This document shows, one piece after another, positions 1-9,706 of a DNA stretch of 45,438 nucleotides. Under the pieces are notes generated by a model. The model was not told the origin of the DNA, did not search any database, and was given only the letters and a program-made list of their open reading frames with translations. Source of the stretch: Ramicandelaber brevisporus (lineage: Eukaryota > Kickxellomycota > Ramicandelaberales > Ramicandelaberaceae); assembly GCA_025201865.1 (NCBI GenBank), contig MU602799.1, positions 4,211 through 49,648 on the forward strand, in the 5' to 3' direction. The translations under genes were made by a program, and so were the position numbers. The first letter of the stretch is position 1. Each line of letters begins with the position of its first letter.

Positions 1-314
1 GGCACCAAATATCTCTACAGCAGTCACCGCGTTCACAGATGCGTCCACCGTCCATAGGTTAAGTTGTGGGGCTATGTTCAGTCTATTGTTTGAGTTTAGT
101 GTCGTTGAGCATCAATGTTCACTCTGGCGTAGGTTCAAGCAGCATTCACATCCTAAACTCTCACTAACTCTTATCACGGCTAATTAAACGTCCTTGAAGA
201 GATTTACTTAATAAGCTGTTTGAAAATAAAAATGTGATATGAATTGTACAAAAGAAGAAGAGAATAATGAAGAGCGAGAGAGAGAGAGAAGAAAAATGAT
301 GAGAGAAGAAGGTT
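1..314. other. Non-coding 3' flank of the F-box/WD40 gene
   Basis: No credible gene is visible here. The stretch holds the 3' untranslated side of the minus-strand F-box gene, whose stop is at 315-317, with purine-rich simple sequence (GA repeats around 270-295). I saw no canonical AATAAA on the minus strand. Confidence 0.5.
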
Positions 315-3300
315 TTACAAATAGGCGACATCCAAACGGTCACCAAAATCATGCACTAGCACTTTAGAATCTTGTGAAGATGAGATAATCTTGGAGTGTG
401 AGAGTTGCACATCAAAGACCCAGCTACTATGTCCAATCCTCAAATCCAGTAAACATTTGCCAGAATCAATATCCCAGACTTTGACGGTTTGATCGTAACT
501 GCCGCTCACCAGCTTGCCGCCACTAACAGAGCCACCAGGATACTCGAGCTCGCCTGGGTAGTGCAATGTGCGGACGAGATCAGTGTGGCCAGTGAGAGTC
601 TGCAGACACTTGCCGGTTTCGGCATCCCATACCTTGATGGTTTGGTCGTTGGAGCCGGAGACGATACGACGGCCGTCGAATTGCACGCAGGCGAGACCGC
701 GGCCATGGCCAGTGTACTCGTGAAGACATTGCCCGCTGTCTGGGTCCCACATACGAATGGTGGCATCGCCGCTGGCAGAGACGATGCGGTTGGAGCGAAG
801 CTGGAGGGCATTGACTGGACCGCGATGGCCAGTCAGAGTGCGGAGAAGCGGCAAAGAAGGCAAATCCATTATCGCAGCGGTGGCATCAGGCGGTAGCTCT
901 TGTCGCTCAAACAGGTGAGTGTCTTGTTGCTGCTGGCGGCCGCGAGGCTGATGTAGGGAAGATCGTGGTGGGAGAGTGTGGAAGTTGCCGCATTCATCAC
1001 GTTCCCGAGACCACACCTTGATCGACAAGTCCTTGGAGCATGACACAATGTAGTCGTCGTTGAACGAGACATCCAGAACACCTGCCGAGTGCGACTTGAG
1101 TTGATACGCTGGCTTGAATGATCCGGCTGTGCCAGGCTGATCCACAGCATCCCACACAATCACACTTGAGTCACTACTGCCTGTAACCATCTGCTGCGCA
1201 TCGTACTTGAGACAAAGGACACTAGCATCATGGCCATACAGAGTCTGGGTACACTTCCATGTGTTCATGTCCCAAATCTTGATGGTACGGTCACGAGAGC
1301 CAGTGACCAGCTTGCGGCGATCAAACTGCAGACAGTATACAGAGTCAGTATGGCCGAGGAGGTAGCGCATTGAGACGTGGCGAGCATGCTGCCAGCGCTT
1401 TGTGAGTGCCACGCGGTCAATGTATCGAGCGCGCCAGTCAATGCCGCGCTGACGAGAGAACTCCTTAAATATTGGGTTCGGCGTCAATGGTTCCTTCGGC
1501 TGTGGCCTGCCAGTGTGAGCGGTTGGAACTGGAGTTGGTGGCTCGGATGGAGGAGCTTGAGAAACGGTCGGCTCATCAATGTCCATTGCATCGCGAGTCT
1601 CACGGCGCAATCTACCCAGATCATCACCATCAGCGGCAACGTCAACCACGATATCCATTGGCTGGCCTTCATCCAAGTCTTGCTGTGCAGCGGGCTCTTG
1701 CTGCTGCTCTTGCTGCTGCTGTGACTGAGACTGGAGCGTTGCTGAATCATTCTTTTGCTCGTGCTGAGCATGTCGCGGCAGCCTATGCGGCTCGAGTGAA
1801 GCCGATGTCCAAACCCGATCCAATGGAATGACATGGGAATGCCAGGTTGGATGATTCATGAATACAGACTTCCATGTTAGGTTATCCGTGGCCACCAAAT
1901 GCCACTTCCGAGACACCTGTGATGCATTGATTAGATCAACTGCAGAGTCCAGGAAGCCAAGTGTGTGATACGCAAGCTCAATCGGCAGCTCATTGATGAA
2001 GTCGATAATGCGAGGGATGTGGCGTTGCTGCTGATGCAAGTTTGCTGCGCCAGATTCATCATCGTAATCGTAGTCGTTATCAATGTCCATCAGCGTGGAT
2101 GACACGCCGGGCCAGTAGCCTGCGTAATATTCAGCGGCACCACATGTAACTGCCGCAGAGTCAACTGGAGTAGCGGTGTGTGAATCAGGCGCTGGAGTAA
2201 ACACGTCAATAGACTCGTCAACTGCCATTGCTGAAGAGATGTCACTTTGATGATGTTGCTGAAGGTGACGAGCATTGACGGTGCGGTAACTGTGTGGTGG
2301 TGTGCCACTGCCAGCGAAATGTGCAGCGTAGTCGTTTGTCGATGGCCGGCCATTCAATTCGACGCCGACTGGCTGTGAATTCAAAGGGGAGGAAGGAGTA
2401 TCTTCAAACACGAGACCGAGACCGTTAGTACCAGCTGAGCCTGGTCTGTGATTGGAGACGCTGACTGCTCGAGTGCGAAGCGACTGTGGGAGATAAGGCA
2501 TATTGAGATGCGATGGTGCTACTGCCGATGTTGCTGTTGCTGTGGATGTTGTTGTTTCTGTTTCCAATTCCGGCGCATTGCCACTCATAGATACTCGCAA
2601 TGAATCACGACCTCGGACTGAATCAGACACTGCCGTCGTGGCTACCGTCGCTGGCGCTGTTGTTGTAGCTGTAACAGAATTTGAGGGTGTATGCGTTGTG
2701 CAGGTCTCCAAAGAGGTTGAGTGAGAAGAATAAGATAGGGAAGGAGCTACAACAATGTTTGGCTGCGGAGTGGTGGAGTTGCTGATACTGCTTATTGGAG
2801 AACCACTAGAAGCTTCAAGACTGCTAACATTGCTATTGTCGCTAGTGCCAGATTTGGCATTACTTACGCTGAGCATTCCAAGGAGCCTGTTGCGTCTCTG
2901 CTGATCTGCATTCATCGATCCAGACGATGAAATTGTGGCGGTTGAGGCGCTGGCTGCGGTCGTTGTGGTGGTGTGACTGCGAGGTCGATTTGTGTATCCA
3001 GCAGAGGAGGGCGACATTGACTCATTGGAGAAGCTCGAGTTGTTTTGGTGCAGCTGTTGGTGAGGATGATGCTGCTGGAGATGCTCGATGGCATGGAGAG
3101 TTGGAGAGCTTGGGGACTGTGGCGGGATGACTGCGTCGTATGGGCGAGCAGATACGCGACGTTTGGCCAGCTTTGCGCTGAATGTTGGTGAGCGCGGAGA
3201 AGTGGCTGAACCCGTGCCATTTGTTGCTCTGCCGCCGGTGACTGTTTGGAACGAGCTATCGCCCGTCAGTGGCGGCAGTTGCATTTGCTCTTGCTCTTGT

Positions 3301-3878
3301 TGGTGCTCTTGTTGGTGATGGTACTCTTGCTGGTTCTGAGATGCGAGAGTGAGATTGAGAGCACGCGGGTGCAAGCTTGCTGGAGGAGGAAGGGGAGAGG
3401 AAGATGCCAGCAGAAACGGAGATGGAGTCGCGACCGTTGCGGTTGCAGTTGCGGTAGTTAAAGAGGTTGCTGAAAATACACGAGAGGCAGGATGCATTGA
3501 TGTTGCTGATGGAAGGGCTGTAGTCGACAAAGTGTAAAGATGAGTTGGGTGGTTGGTGTGGCTGGTTGTCAAAGCTTCAGTTGCAAACGTCATAGGCTGG
3601 TGTTGGTGACGATCCAAATTCGGATATGACCCATCCGTGCTGCTGTGAGGCTGTGCAAGAGGCAGAGTGGCGACGCCCTCAACTACTGAGGAAGGAGCCA
3701 AAGGCATCTCGCTCGCTGTTTCAAAAGTGTTACTGCTAGCTATCGACGACGATGCCGACGCGGGGGCTGCGGCTGCAGGAGCAGCGCTGCTGCTTGTCTC
3801 GGCTGAGTCGTTTGAGGAATATGGCGACCACGGCAGCTTCAGCTGGCGAAGTTTGTTAATGAAACCTGGCCCTCGCAT
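315..3878 (-). CDS. F-box/WD40-repeat protein, probable SCF ubiquitin-ligase substrate receptor
   Basis: The protein is 1187 aa. The open frame reaches a TTG one codon upstream, but the first ATG is at 3876-3878. The first ~620 residues are Ser/Thr/Ala/Gln-rich and look disordered. An F-box follows at about residues 626-680 (INELPIELAYHTLGFLDSA). A linker with Gln and acidic stretches comes next, then seven WD40 repeats from about residue 838 to the end, with GH...WD signatures such as LLGHTDSVYCLQFD and GSRDRTIKIWD. A ~55-residue insert separates repeats 3 and 4. In this family the F-box binds Skp1 and the propeller binds phosphorylated substrates. Seven blades fit beta-TrCP/pof11-type proteins better than the eight-bladed Cdc4/Fbw7 type, but I cannot name the ortholog. 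It shares an 818-bp divergent upstream region with the GPI3 gene. Confidence 0.9.
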   Translation of the reverse strand: MRGPGFINKLRQLKLPWSPYSSNDSAETSSSAAPAAAAPASASSSIASSNTFETASEMPLAPSSVVEGVATLPLAQPHSSTDGSYPNLDRHQHQPMTFATEALTTSHTNHPTHLYTLSTTALPSATSMHPASRVFSATSLTTATATATVATPSPFLLASSSPLPPPASLHPRALNLTLASQNQQEYHHQQEHQQEQEQMQLPPLTGDSSFQTVTGGRATNGTGSATSPRSPTFSAKLAKRRVSARPYDAVIPPQSPSSPTLHAIEHLQQHHPHQQLHQNNSSFSNESMSPSSAGYTNRPRSHTTTTTAASASTATISSSGSMNADQQRRNRLLGMLSVSNAKSGTSDNSNVSSLEASSGSPISSISNSTTPQPNIVVAPSLSYSSHSTSLETCTTHTPSNSVTATTTAPATVATTAVSDSVRGRDSLRVSMSGNAPELETETTTSTATATSAVAPSHLNMPYLPQSLRTRAVSVSNHRPGSAGTNGLGLVFEDTPSSPLNSQPVGVELNGRPSTNDYAAHFAGSGTPPHSYRTVNARHLQQHHQSDISSAMAVDESIDVFTPAPDSHTATPVDSAAVTCGAAEYYAGYWPGVSSTLMDIDNDYDYDDESGAANLHQQQRHIPRIIDFINELPIELAYHTLGFLDSAVDLINASQVSRKWHLVATDNLTWKSVFMNHPTWHSHVIPLDRVWTSASLEPHRLPRHAQHEQKNDSATLQSQSQQQQEQQQEPAAQQDLDEGQPMDIVVDVAADGDDLGRLRRETRDAMDIDEPTVSQAPPSEPPTPVPTAHTGRPQPKEPLTPNPIFKEFSRQRGIDWRARYIDRVALTKRWQHARHVSMRYLLGHTDSVYCLQFDRRKLVTGSRDRTIKIWDMNTWKCTQTLYGHDASVLCLKYDAQQMVTGSSDSSVIVWDAVDQPGTAGSFKPAYQLKSHSAGVLDVSFNDDYIVSCSKDLSIKVWSRERDECGNFHTLPPRSSLHQPRGRQQQQDTHLFERQELPPDATAAIMDLPSLPLLRTLTGHRGPVNALQLRSNRIVSASGDATIRMWDPDSGQCLHEYTGHGRGLACVQFDGRRIVSGSNDQTIKVWDAETGKCLQTLTGHTDLVRTLHYPGELEYPGGSVSGGKLVSGSYDQTVKVWDIDSGKCLLDLRIGHSSWVFDVQLSHSKIISSSQDSKVLVHDFGDRLDVAYL

Positions 3879-4696
3879 CAAAGTCAGTCTTTATGTTTGA
3901 ATGTTTGTATGAATGGATGGGATATGGATGGATGGGATATGGAGGAGGAGGAGGAGAGAAGCTAGGCAACGCGACACTCGTGGGTAAGAAAGCTCGACAG
4001 ATTTCTATAAAAGTCAAAAAGCGATAATCAAAAAAGTGGAACAGTTAGCAAGAAGGCAGGGCTTTTTTGTCACAGCAGCAGCTTTATTCGCATACTTCTC
4101 TCTCCTGGCGGAGAAGTTCAGATGCAGGCGAAACAAAAAAATATATCAAGACTGGAGTCCTCAAAATGAGCCTGACAGTCTTGATTACTTCAGAATGGAA
4201 ACGCCTAATGGAACAGTGTAGGCTGATGCAGGCAACCCCCAATCAACGCTGCCTTTAGAAAGAGCACCCCGTTCTGTAAAAAAAGAAAAATAGAGAAAGA
4301 AGATCGCATTGGACAGTGAATCCGGCTGACAGTCTGATGCCCTATGTTCAGCGCCACTTATACACGCTCACACGTCATTCAAACAAACATATCTGCAGCG
4401 ACAAACTTCACCATTTATCCATCTCCTGCTCTCATATTTGCAATGGTCCTTCCATCTTGCTATCGTCCCTTTGTCTCTGTCTCCGTCTCTGTCTGTGTTT
4501 CTATCCACTGCCGGTTGTTCATACGTGTTCAAACCTCAATCTTGGCTCGCCAAGCTGCTTGGCATTGAGTTGGACTTGCTCTTTGCGCGTATTGTGCTTT
4601 GTTTGTTATTTTTAGCAGCAGAGAAGCAGACATCTAAACATAAGCCTAATAGCATCGCTTCAAGGATACTTGCATCTTGTATCCAAAGTTGCCAAT
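3879..4696. promoter_or_regulatory. Divergent intergenic region (F-box gene / GPI3)
   Basis: This 818-bp stretch separates two divergent start codons and must hold both promoters. A short tandem GGATGGGATAT-like repeat lies at about 3913-3945, and a TATAAA-like sequence (CTATAAAAG) at about 4004-4012. The small ORFs here have no recognisable protein character. No specific factor site could be assigned. Confidence 0.4.
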
Positions 4697-6262
4697 ATGG
4701 ATGAAGGTGAAGAATCCAGCAACAACAACAGCAACAAAACAGCCAAAAACAAAAACAAAACAAAAAAAAAACAAATAGAAATGAGCTCCACTGACTTGAC
4801 ACCAACAGCAACAACAGCAACAGCAACAACAGCAACAACTTCAGTCGATCACCACCACCAGCACCAGCGACTATCGATTGCCCTAGTCTCCGACTTTGTG
4901 TACCCTTCGTATGGCGGTGTCGAAAGCCATATTTACAACATTGCACAGTGTCTGATCCGCCGCGGCCACAAGGTGATCATCGTCACTCACGCCTACAATG
5001 ATGACCCTTCCTCACCTCGCTCTGGTGTTCGACATGTTACCAGCGGCCTCAAGATCTACTATGTTCCATACTTGGTCATGCACGCACAGGCTGCTTTCCC
5101 CACAATCTTCACCCTCTTCCCAGTCTTTCGCAGCATTTGGATTCGCGAGCAAGTAGATATCGTGCATGGCCATCAGGCATTTTCACCATTTTGCCACGAG
5201 GCGATTCTGCATGCGAGAACAATGGGACTGAAGGCGTGTTTTACGGACCATTCGTTGTTTGGATTTGCGGACGCGTCGAGCATCTTGACAAACAAACTGC
5301 TCAAGTTTACATTGTCAGACGTGGATCATGTCATCTGTGTGTCAAACACCAGCAAGGAAAACACCGTGCTGAGAGCAGCTCTGAATCCGTACCAAGTGTC
5401 AGCGATTCCGAATGCGATTGTTGGTGCACAATTCCAGCCTGATCCAAACGCAGCCGACCCAAATTACATTACAATTGTAGTGCTGAGTCGACTGGTGTAT
5501 CGTAAAGGCATTGACTTGCTCATTGCAGTAATTCCAGGCATTTGCCAGCGGTTTCCACGCGTTCGGTTCTTGATCGGTGGCGATGGTCCCAAACACATTG
5601 AGCTGGAGCAAATGCGCGAAAAGTATGTGTTGCAGGATCGAGTCGAACTCATTGGCGGTGTGCAGGCAGCCGATATTCGAAGCGTACTGCTGCGCGGCGA
5701 CATCTTCTTGAACACCAGTCTGACAGAGGCATTCTGCATCGCCATTGTCGAAGCCGCCTGTTGTGGACTGCTTGTAGTTACTACAAAAGTTGGTGGGATT
5801 CCAGAAGTGTTGCCACACAACATGGTCAACTTTGCGGAGCCTGAGAAGGACGACATTGAGCGTGCACTGGCAAAAACTATCGGCATAGCACAGGAACGAC
5901 ACAAGCATCCAGACCTGGAGCCATGGACAATGCACAACCAAGTCAGGCAGTTTTACAGCTGGACAGATGTAGCAGAGAGAACAGAGCGAGTTTACAGAAA
6001 AGTGATGAACATGCCATCTCCACCGCTGATTGAAAGACTGAGAAGGTATTATTCGTGCGGAATGGTTGCTGGGAAACTGTTCTGTATGGTGGTTGCACTG
6101 GATTATTTGTTGATGATATTGCTGGAGCTGATTTGGCCGGCGGCAATGATCGAAAGAGCACCGACGTTTCCAACGGCAAAGCTGTGTGCATTGGTTGAAA
6201 AGGAAGTTGCAAATGTGGCGAGTCAAGATGACGCAACAGATTCTGTGGATGCCAGTGCTTAA
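4697..6262 (+). CDS. SPT14: Phosphatidylinositol N-acetylglucosaminyltransferase catalytic subunit (PIG-A/Gpi3/Spt14)
   Basis: The protein is 521 aa from the ATG at 4697; a TTG nine codons upstream is in frame but an unlikely start. The enzyme moves GlcNAc from UDP-GlcNAc to phosphatidylinositol on the cytosolic face of the ER, the first step of GPI-anchor synthesis. The first ~50 residues are an Asn/Lys/Thr-rich extension not typical of the family. The GT-B core then begins (SDFVYPSYGGVESHIYNIAQ), with family blocks such as HGHQAFSPFCHEA and TDHSLFGFADASSI. The retaining-transferase EX7E motif is E344...E352 (EAFCIAIVE). A C-terminal membrane helix at about 461-485 (VALDYLLMILLELIWPA) is followed by a short tail, as in other fungal Gpi3. 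The gene appears complete and intronless. Confidence 0.96.
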   Translation: MDEGEESSNNNSNKTAKNKNKTKKKQIEMSSTDLTPTATTATATTATTSVDHHHQHQRLSIALVSDFVYPSYGGVESHIYNIAQCLIRRGHKVIIVTHAYNDDPSSPRSGVRHVTSGLKIYYVPYLVMHAQAAFPTIFTLFPVFRSIWIREQVDIVHGHQAFSPFCHEAILHARTMGLKACFTDHSLFGFADASSILTNKLLKFTLSDVDHVICVSNTSKENTVLRAALNPYQVSAIPNAIVGAQFQPDPNAADPNYITIVVLSRLVYRKGIDLLIAVIPGICQRFPRVRFLIGGDGPKHIELEQMREKYVLQDRVELIGGVQAADIRSVLLRGDIFLNTSLTEAFCIAIVEAACCGLLVVTTKVGGIPEVLPHNMVNFAEPEKDDIERALAKTIGIAQERHKHPDLEPWTMHNQVRQFYSWTDVAERTERVYRKVMNMPSPPLIERLRRYYSCGMVAGKLFCMVVALDYLLMILLELIWPAAMIERAPTFPTAKLCALVEKEVANVASQDDATDSVDASA

Positions 6263-7227
6263 CATAGAACATTTTAAATTGATGTATTGCTGTTGTAGTT
6301 AATGAGCAGTAAGTATTAATAAGGAGGCTGAAGGAAGTGGGGCTATGAGATGTGATCGATCGATCGATCGATACGAGGTTGTCCGGCGTGAGTGGAAGGG
6401 GGAGACGAGAGGAGAGGGCTTTGTGCGTGTCACTCGGATGCGTGTCAGCAGTATACCGACACAAGCTGACCTGCACTGCGCTGCGCTGCATTGCACTAAC
6501 TCAGTATCTCTCTCTCTCTTTTTCACCCACTCTCTCTGCTTCTCCCCGGTGCCTCTCTGTTTGGAAATATCACGCGTATTGTTTGCCCACCACCGAGTGG
6601 AGTTTCAATATCGCCACAAGGAACGTCACATTACACTGGCGCTTGACCATGTGCAAAAAAGCAGACTCGCACACCGCATTTATCACATTCATTCATTTGA
6701 AGTCACCAGCTTCGTTGACCTCCGTGCCGCGCTCCGTGAACGTTCCTACCCTATCTCTACCTCTACTTCTACTTCTGCCTCCCCACTTCTACTTATCCTA
6801 TCCGCTCCTCAACAACTCAACAGCCCAACAAGTTGTCATCTCGCTCTTTCGTTCCTTCGCTTTTTCGTTCTTCGTTCTTCGTTCTTTGCTTCTAAAATTA
6901 TTGTGAGACTCTTTTTCTCTTTTTCACCTTTTCCCTCATCTGCTTCGACCGCAAAGTTGACTCACATTGACTGTACACTTCATAAACACCAACCAATACC
7001 AGCAGTTTGTTAATTTCGCGCGAGTCCGTGTGTGAGCGAGTGAGCGAGTCTGATCAACCTCACTATCTCCACAAGCAAGTTTCTCCTTCAGTTCAGTTTC
7101 AGCTCTTTGCACTTTTTTGACTTCAGTTCAGGCTGCTTTGATCACACACACACAAACACGCACATACACATAACGAAAGAAAGAACAACAGAACAAAAGA
7201 AAGACAAGGCAAACAAGCGCGTGAAAA
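6263..7227. promoter_or_regulatory. Intergenic region and 5' leader of the mitochondrial kinase gene
   Basis: This 965-bp gap holds no credible gene. It contains a perfect CGAT tetranucleotide run (6354-6372), CT-rich tracts (6507-6519 and scattered to ~6550), a TCGTTCT triple repeat (about 6865-6885) and an A/C-rich leader with CA repeats just before the ATG at 7228. Two overlapping ORFs of 184-222 codons are simple-sequence translations without domain character. Confidence 0.45.
6354..6372. repeat. (CGAT)n tetranucleotide microsatellite
   Basis: Four-plus perfect copies of the self-complementary unit GATC/CGAT lie 90 bp after the GPI3 stop codon. The run is palindromic at every register. 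Confidence 0.85.
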
Positions 7228-7391
7228 ATGGCAATGTCTCTGCGGAATATCACGGCGAGAAGCAGCTGCAGCACTATTGGCACTAATGGCACCAGCAGCA
7301 CCAGCTCAATTCTGGCAGCGTTGATGACACGGCGGTATTATCATCAGTCGCAGCCTCAACTACAGCTACAGTTACAACAGTTACAACAGCA

Positions 7392-7422
<31 letters not shown>

Positions 7423-9198
7423 CAACGTGGTATTCGGTGGAGTGATAAGAATATGTTGAGCCAACGGCATTTGTCCACTCCGATGAGTCATTTCATCTCA
7501 GCCGCTTCACAATCACCACTCAATCGATACCCAGCAGCACTATCAACAGCAGCCGTGGCCAATCACGTCTCATCGACCACAACTTCACTTCGTGGACAAC
7601 AGCGGTCGTATGTATCTCACTTCTACCGCAACCGCGTTCTCGATCACTATGCATCCCAGCCCGTGCATGGCTTAACCTTGCGCCAGCTTGTTGTATTTGG
7701 CCGACAGTTGACCGAAGAACGGCTGCTGCGGAGTGCAAATTACATTCGGCATGAAATTGCGATTCGTATTGCACATCGTATTCGGGATTTCCAGCAGCGC
7801 CTCTCGTTTATTGTTGGCACCAATCCTCATCTGTCAGAAGTGTATGAACTGTATTGGGATGCATTTGAAACATTCAGACGTATCGAGGAGATTAAAACGC
7901 TGGATGATAATGCAAAGCTGTGTGCAATGTTAACAGAGCAGCTGAATAAGCACATGATTGTTATCCCACAGCTGGCAATTGGAGTCAGTGAATGCAGCGA
8001 TTTGATGGATCATTCAGAGCTGAATAAATTTGTGGATGAAATGCTAAAAATGAGAATATCTAGAAGAGTGCTGGCTGAACAACATTTGGCTTTAACTGAT
8101 CAATTCAACCGTGCCAACAGCAGCAGCAGCAGCAGCAGTGGTGGTGGTGGCCATCAGAATATAATCAAAGTCAGAGAGGATGTGGAACAATGTGGAGGAA
8201 TGATTGGAGTGATTGCAACACAGTGTAGACCCAGAGCAGTCATTCAGACATGCATCCAAAGATGTCGTCATTTGTTCAGCAACATCTACTCAATGGAGAA
8301 TACACCCGAAGTCATTGTGGATGGCCATCTGGATTCCCATTTTACTTATATACCCGAGCATTTGGGATACATTATTACCGAGTTGCTGAAGAATTCAATG
8401 CAGGCTGTAATTAGAAAGCACGCTCCGGATCTACAGCTATCACTACGCGGAGATGAAGTGTCTGATGATATCTCACTCGGACTACGCTCTCCTTATCAGC
8501 ATCATCCTCAGGATGAACACTCGGCAGCAGCATCGGCGGTAGCAGCAGTAGCAGCAACAGCAGCAACATCAACTACACCAGCTGCACGAGCGGGTTCAAC
8601 AGCAACGGCTAGCAGCAGCAAGCCACCGACCTTCCCACCGATCCGCCTCACCATTGCAGAGGGTCCCAACACACTCATGTTCCGAGTGTCCGATGAAGGC
8701 GGTGGAATTGATCCAGAAACGCTGCGCTACATTTGGTCATACGCAGACCCAGCAAAGAAGAGAGCAATTGCAAGCTTCAATGAAGTTACACACCTGGCGT
8801 GCACAACATCGGAGCAGTCCGACTTGCTGAGCCGAGGCATCTTCTTGGGATTTGGACTGCCAATGTCTCGTGTTTATGCAAACTACTGGGGAGGCGAGTT
8901 GGCTGTGCAGACCATGGCTGGACTAGGAACCGACGCTTACTTGCAGCTGCCTAAACTAGGCAATGTGGTTGAGCAGGTTGGTGACTATCAATTGCCTCAT
9001 CAGCACTCCCATCCTGCCGTTCTCATGAAAAATCACCCATCGACTAGCAATACTGGCACCAGCACTGGCACGAGCACTGCAACAAATACTGGCAGTGGTG
9101 TAAATCACGCAACCATATCAACCGCATCGGCTCATACATATCCAACATCCAATCACCCTATACCCTTTACCAAACATAAACAAGCTCTTGTAATTTAA
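7228..9198 (+). CDS. Mitochondrial protein kinase of the PDK/BCKDK family (Pkp2-like)
   Basis: The protein is 656 aa from the ATG at 7228. The N-terminus is Arg/Ser-rich without early acidic residues, fitting a mitochondrial presequence, then a poly-Gln run. The regulatory helical domain spans about 130-300 (LTLRQLVVFGRQLTEERLL, RIAHRIRDFQQ, SEVYELYWDAFETF). The GHKL ATPase half has the N-box E385-LLKN389, G1 box D489-EGGG, and a Gly-rich lid at about 538-560 (GIFLGFGLPMSRVYANYWGG). Family members phosphorylate E1-alpha of the pyruvate or branched-chain 2-oxoacid dehydrogenase complex and shut it down. The wording of the conserved blocks resembles fungal Pkp2/BCKDK more than animal PDK1-4, but substrate choice cannot be read from sequence. 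An Ala/Ser/Thr-rich insert (~400-470) lies between N and G1 boxes, and a ~60-residue low-complexity tail follows the catalytic core. Both are unusual. Confidence 0.92.
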
Positions 9199-9706
9199 TC
9201 TTATCGCATCTCATCACCTTTTTTCATCATCTTTTCCCCATCCATTGAAGTTTGTTTTTAGTGTGCCCAAGCAGTCTTTTGCATGTGAACGAGAAGCCAT
9301 CTACCAATGTAATTCAGTAGACAGTTCCGAGTGGCTGAAATCTTGATTGGAGTGTTGTAACCGGCGGGCGGATGTCCATAGCAGCATCAGCTCATCCACT
9401 GCTGTTCGAGTCTCATTCATGCGCCTCGTTGGGTTAAACCGATTAACACGGCTCCGACGGCACAACGAAAATAAAAAAAAAAACGACGCGTCAACGGGAA
9501 ACGGAGGGGAGGGGTCAATGCACATCGCAGGCAACTTGTGTGGTGGTAGTGGCCTGTACGGACTATTCTATCGTGTATTCATTCAACAACCAGCCAACCT
9601 CATTACAAATAAAGACATAACCACACGACACATACCACCCATAAAAAAGAAAAAGAGAAACGTAGATACAGCCTGCAGCAACGCATAGCCACCAGTCAAG
9701 CAGAAG
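9199..9706. promoter_or_regulatory. Intergenic region upstream of the Zn2Cys6 gene
   Basis: This 508-bp gap has no protein-like ORF and no convincing tRNA or other RNA gene. It includes an A-rich run (about 9468-9484) and an A/C-rich leader directly before the ATG at 9707. Confidence 0.4.

Noticed and set aside
4536-4946. 136-codon minus-strand ORF overlapping the GPI3 start
   Set aside because: It is the antisense of CAA/CAG and A-rich DNA, giving poly-Leu/Cys/Phe with no family features.
6345-7013. 222- and 184-codon overlapping ORFs before the mitochondrial kinase
   Set aside because: Their translations are dominated by CT-repeat and Ser/Phe/Leu-rich simple sequence with no domain, so they look like leader or promoter DNA.
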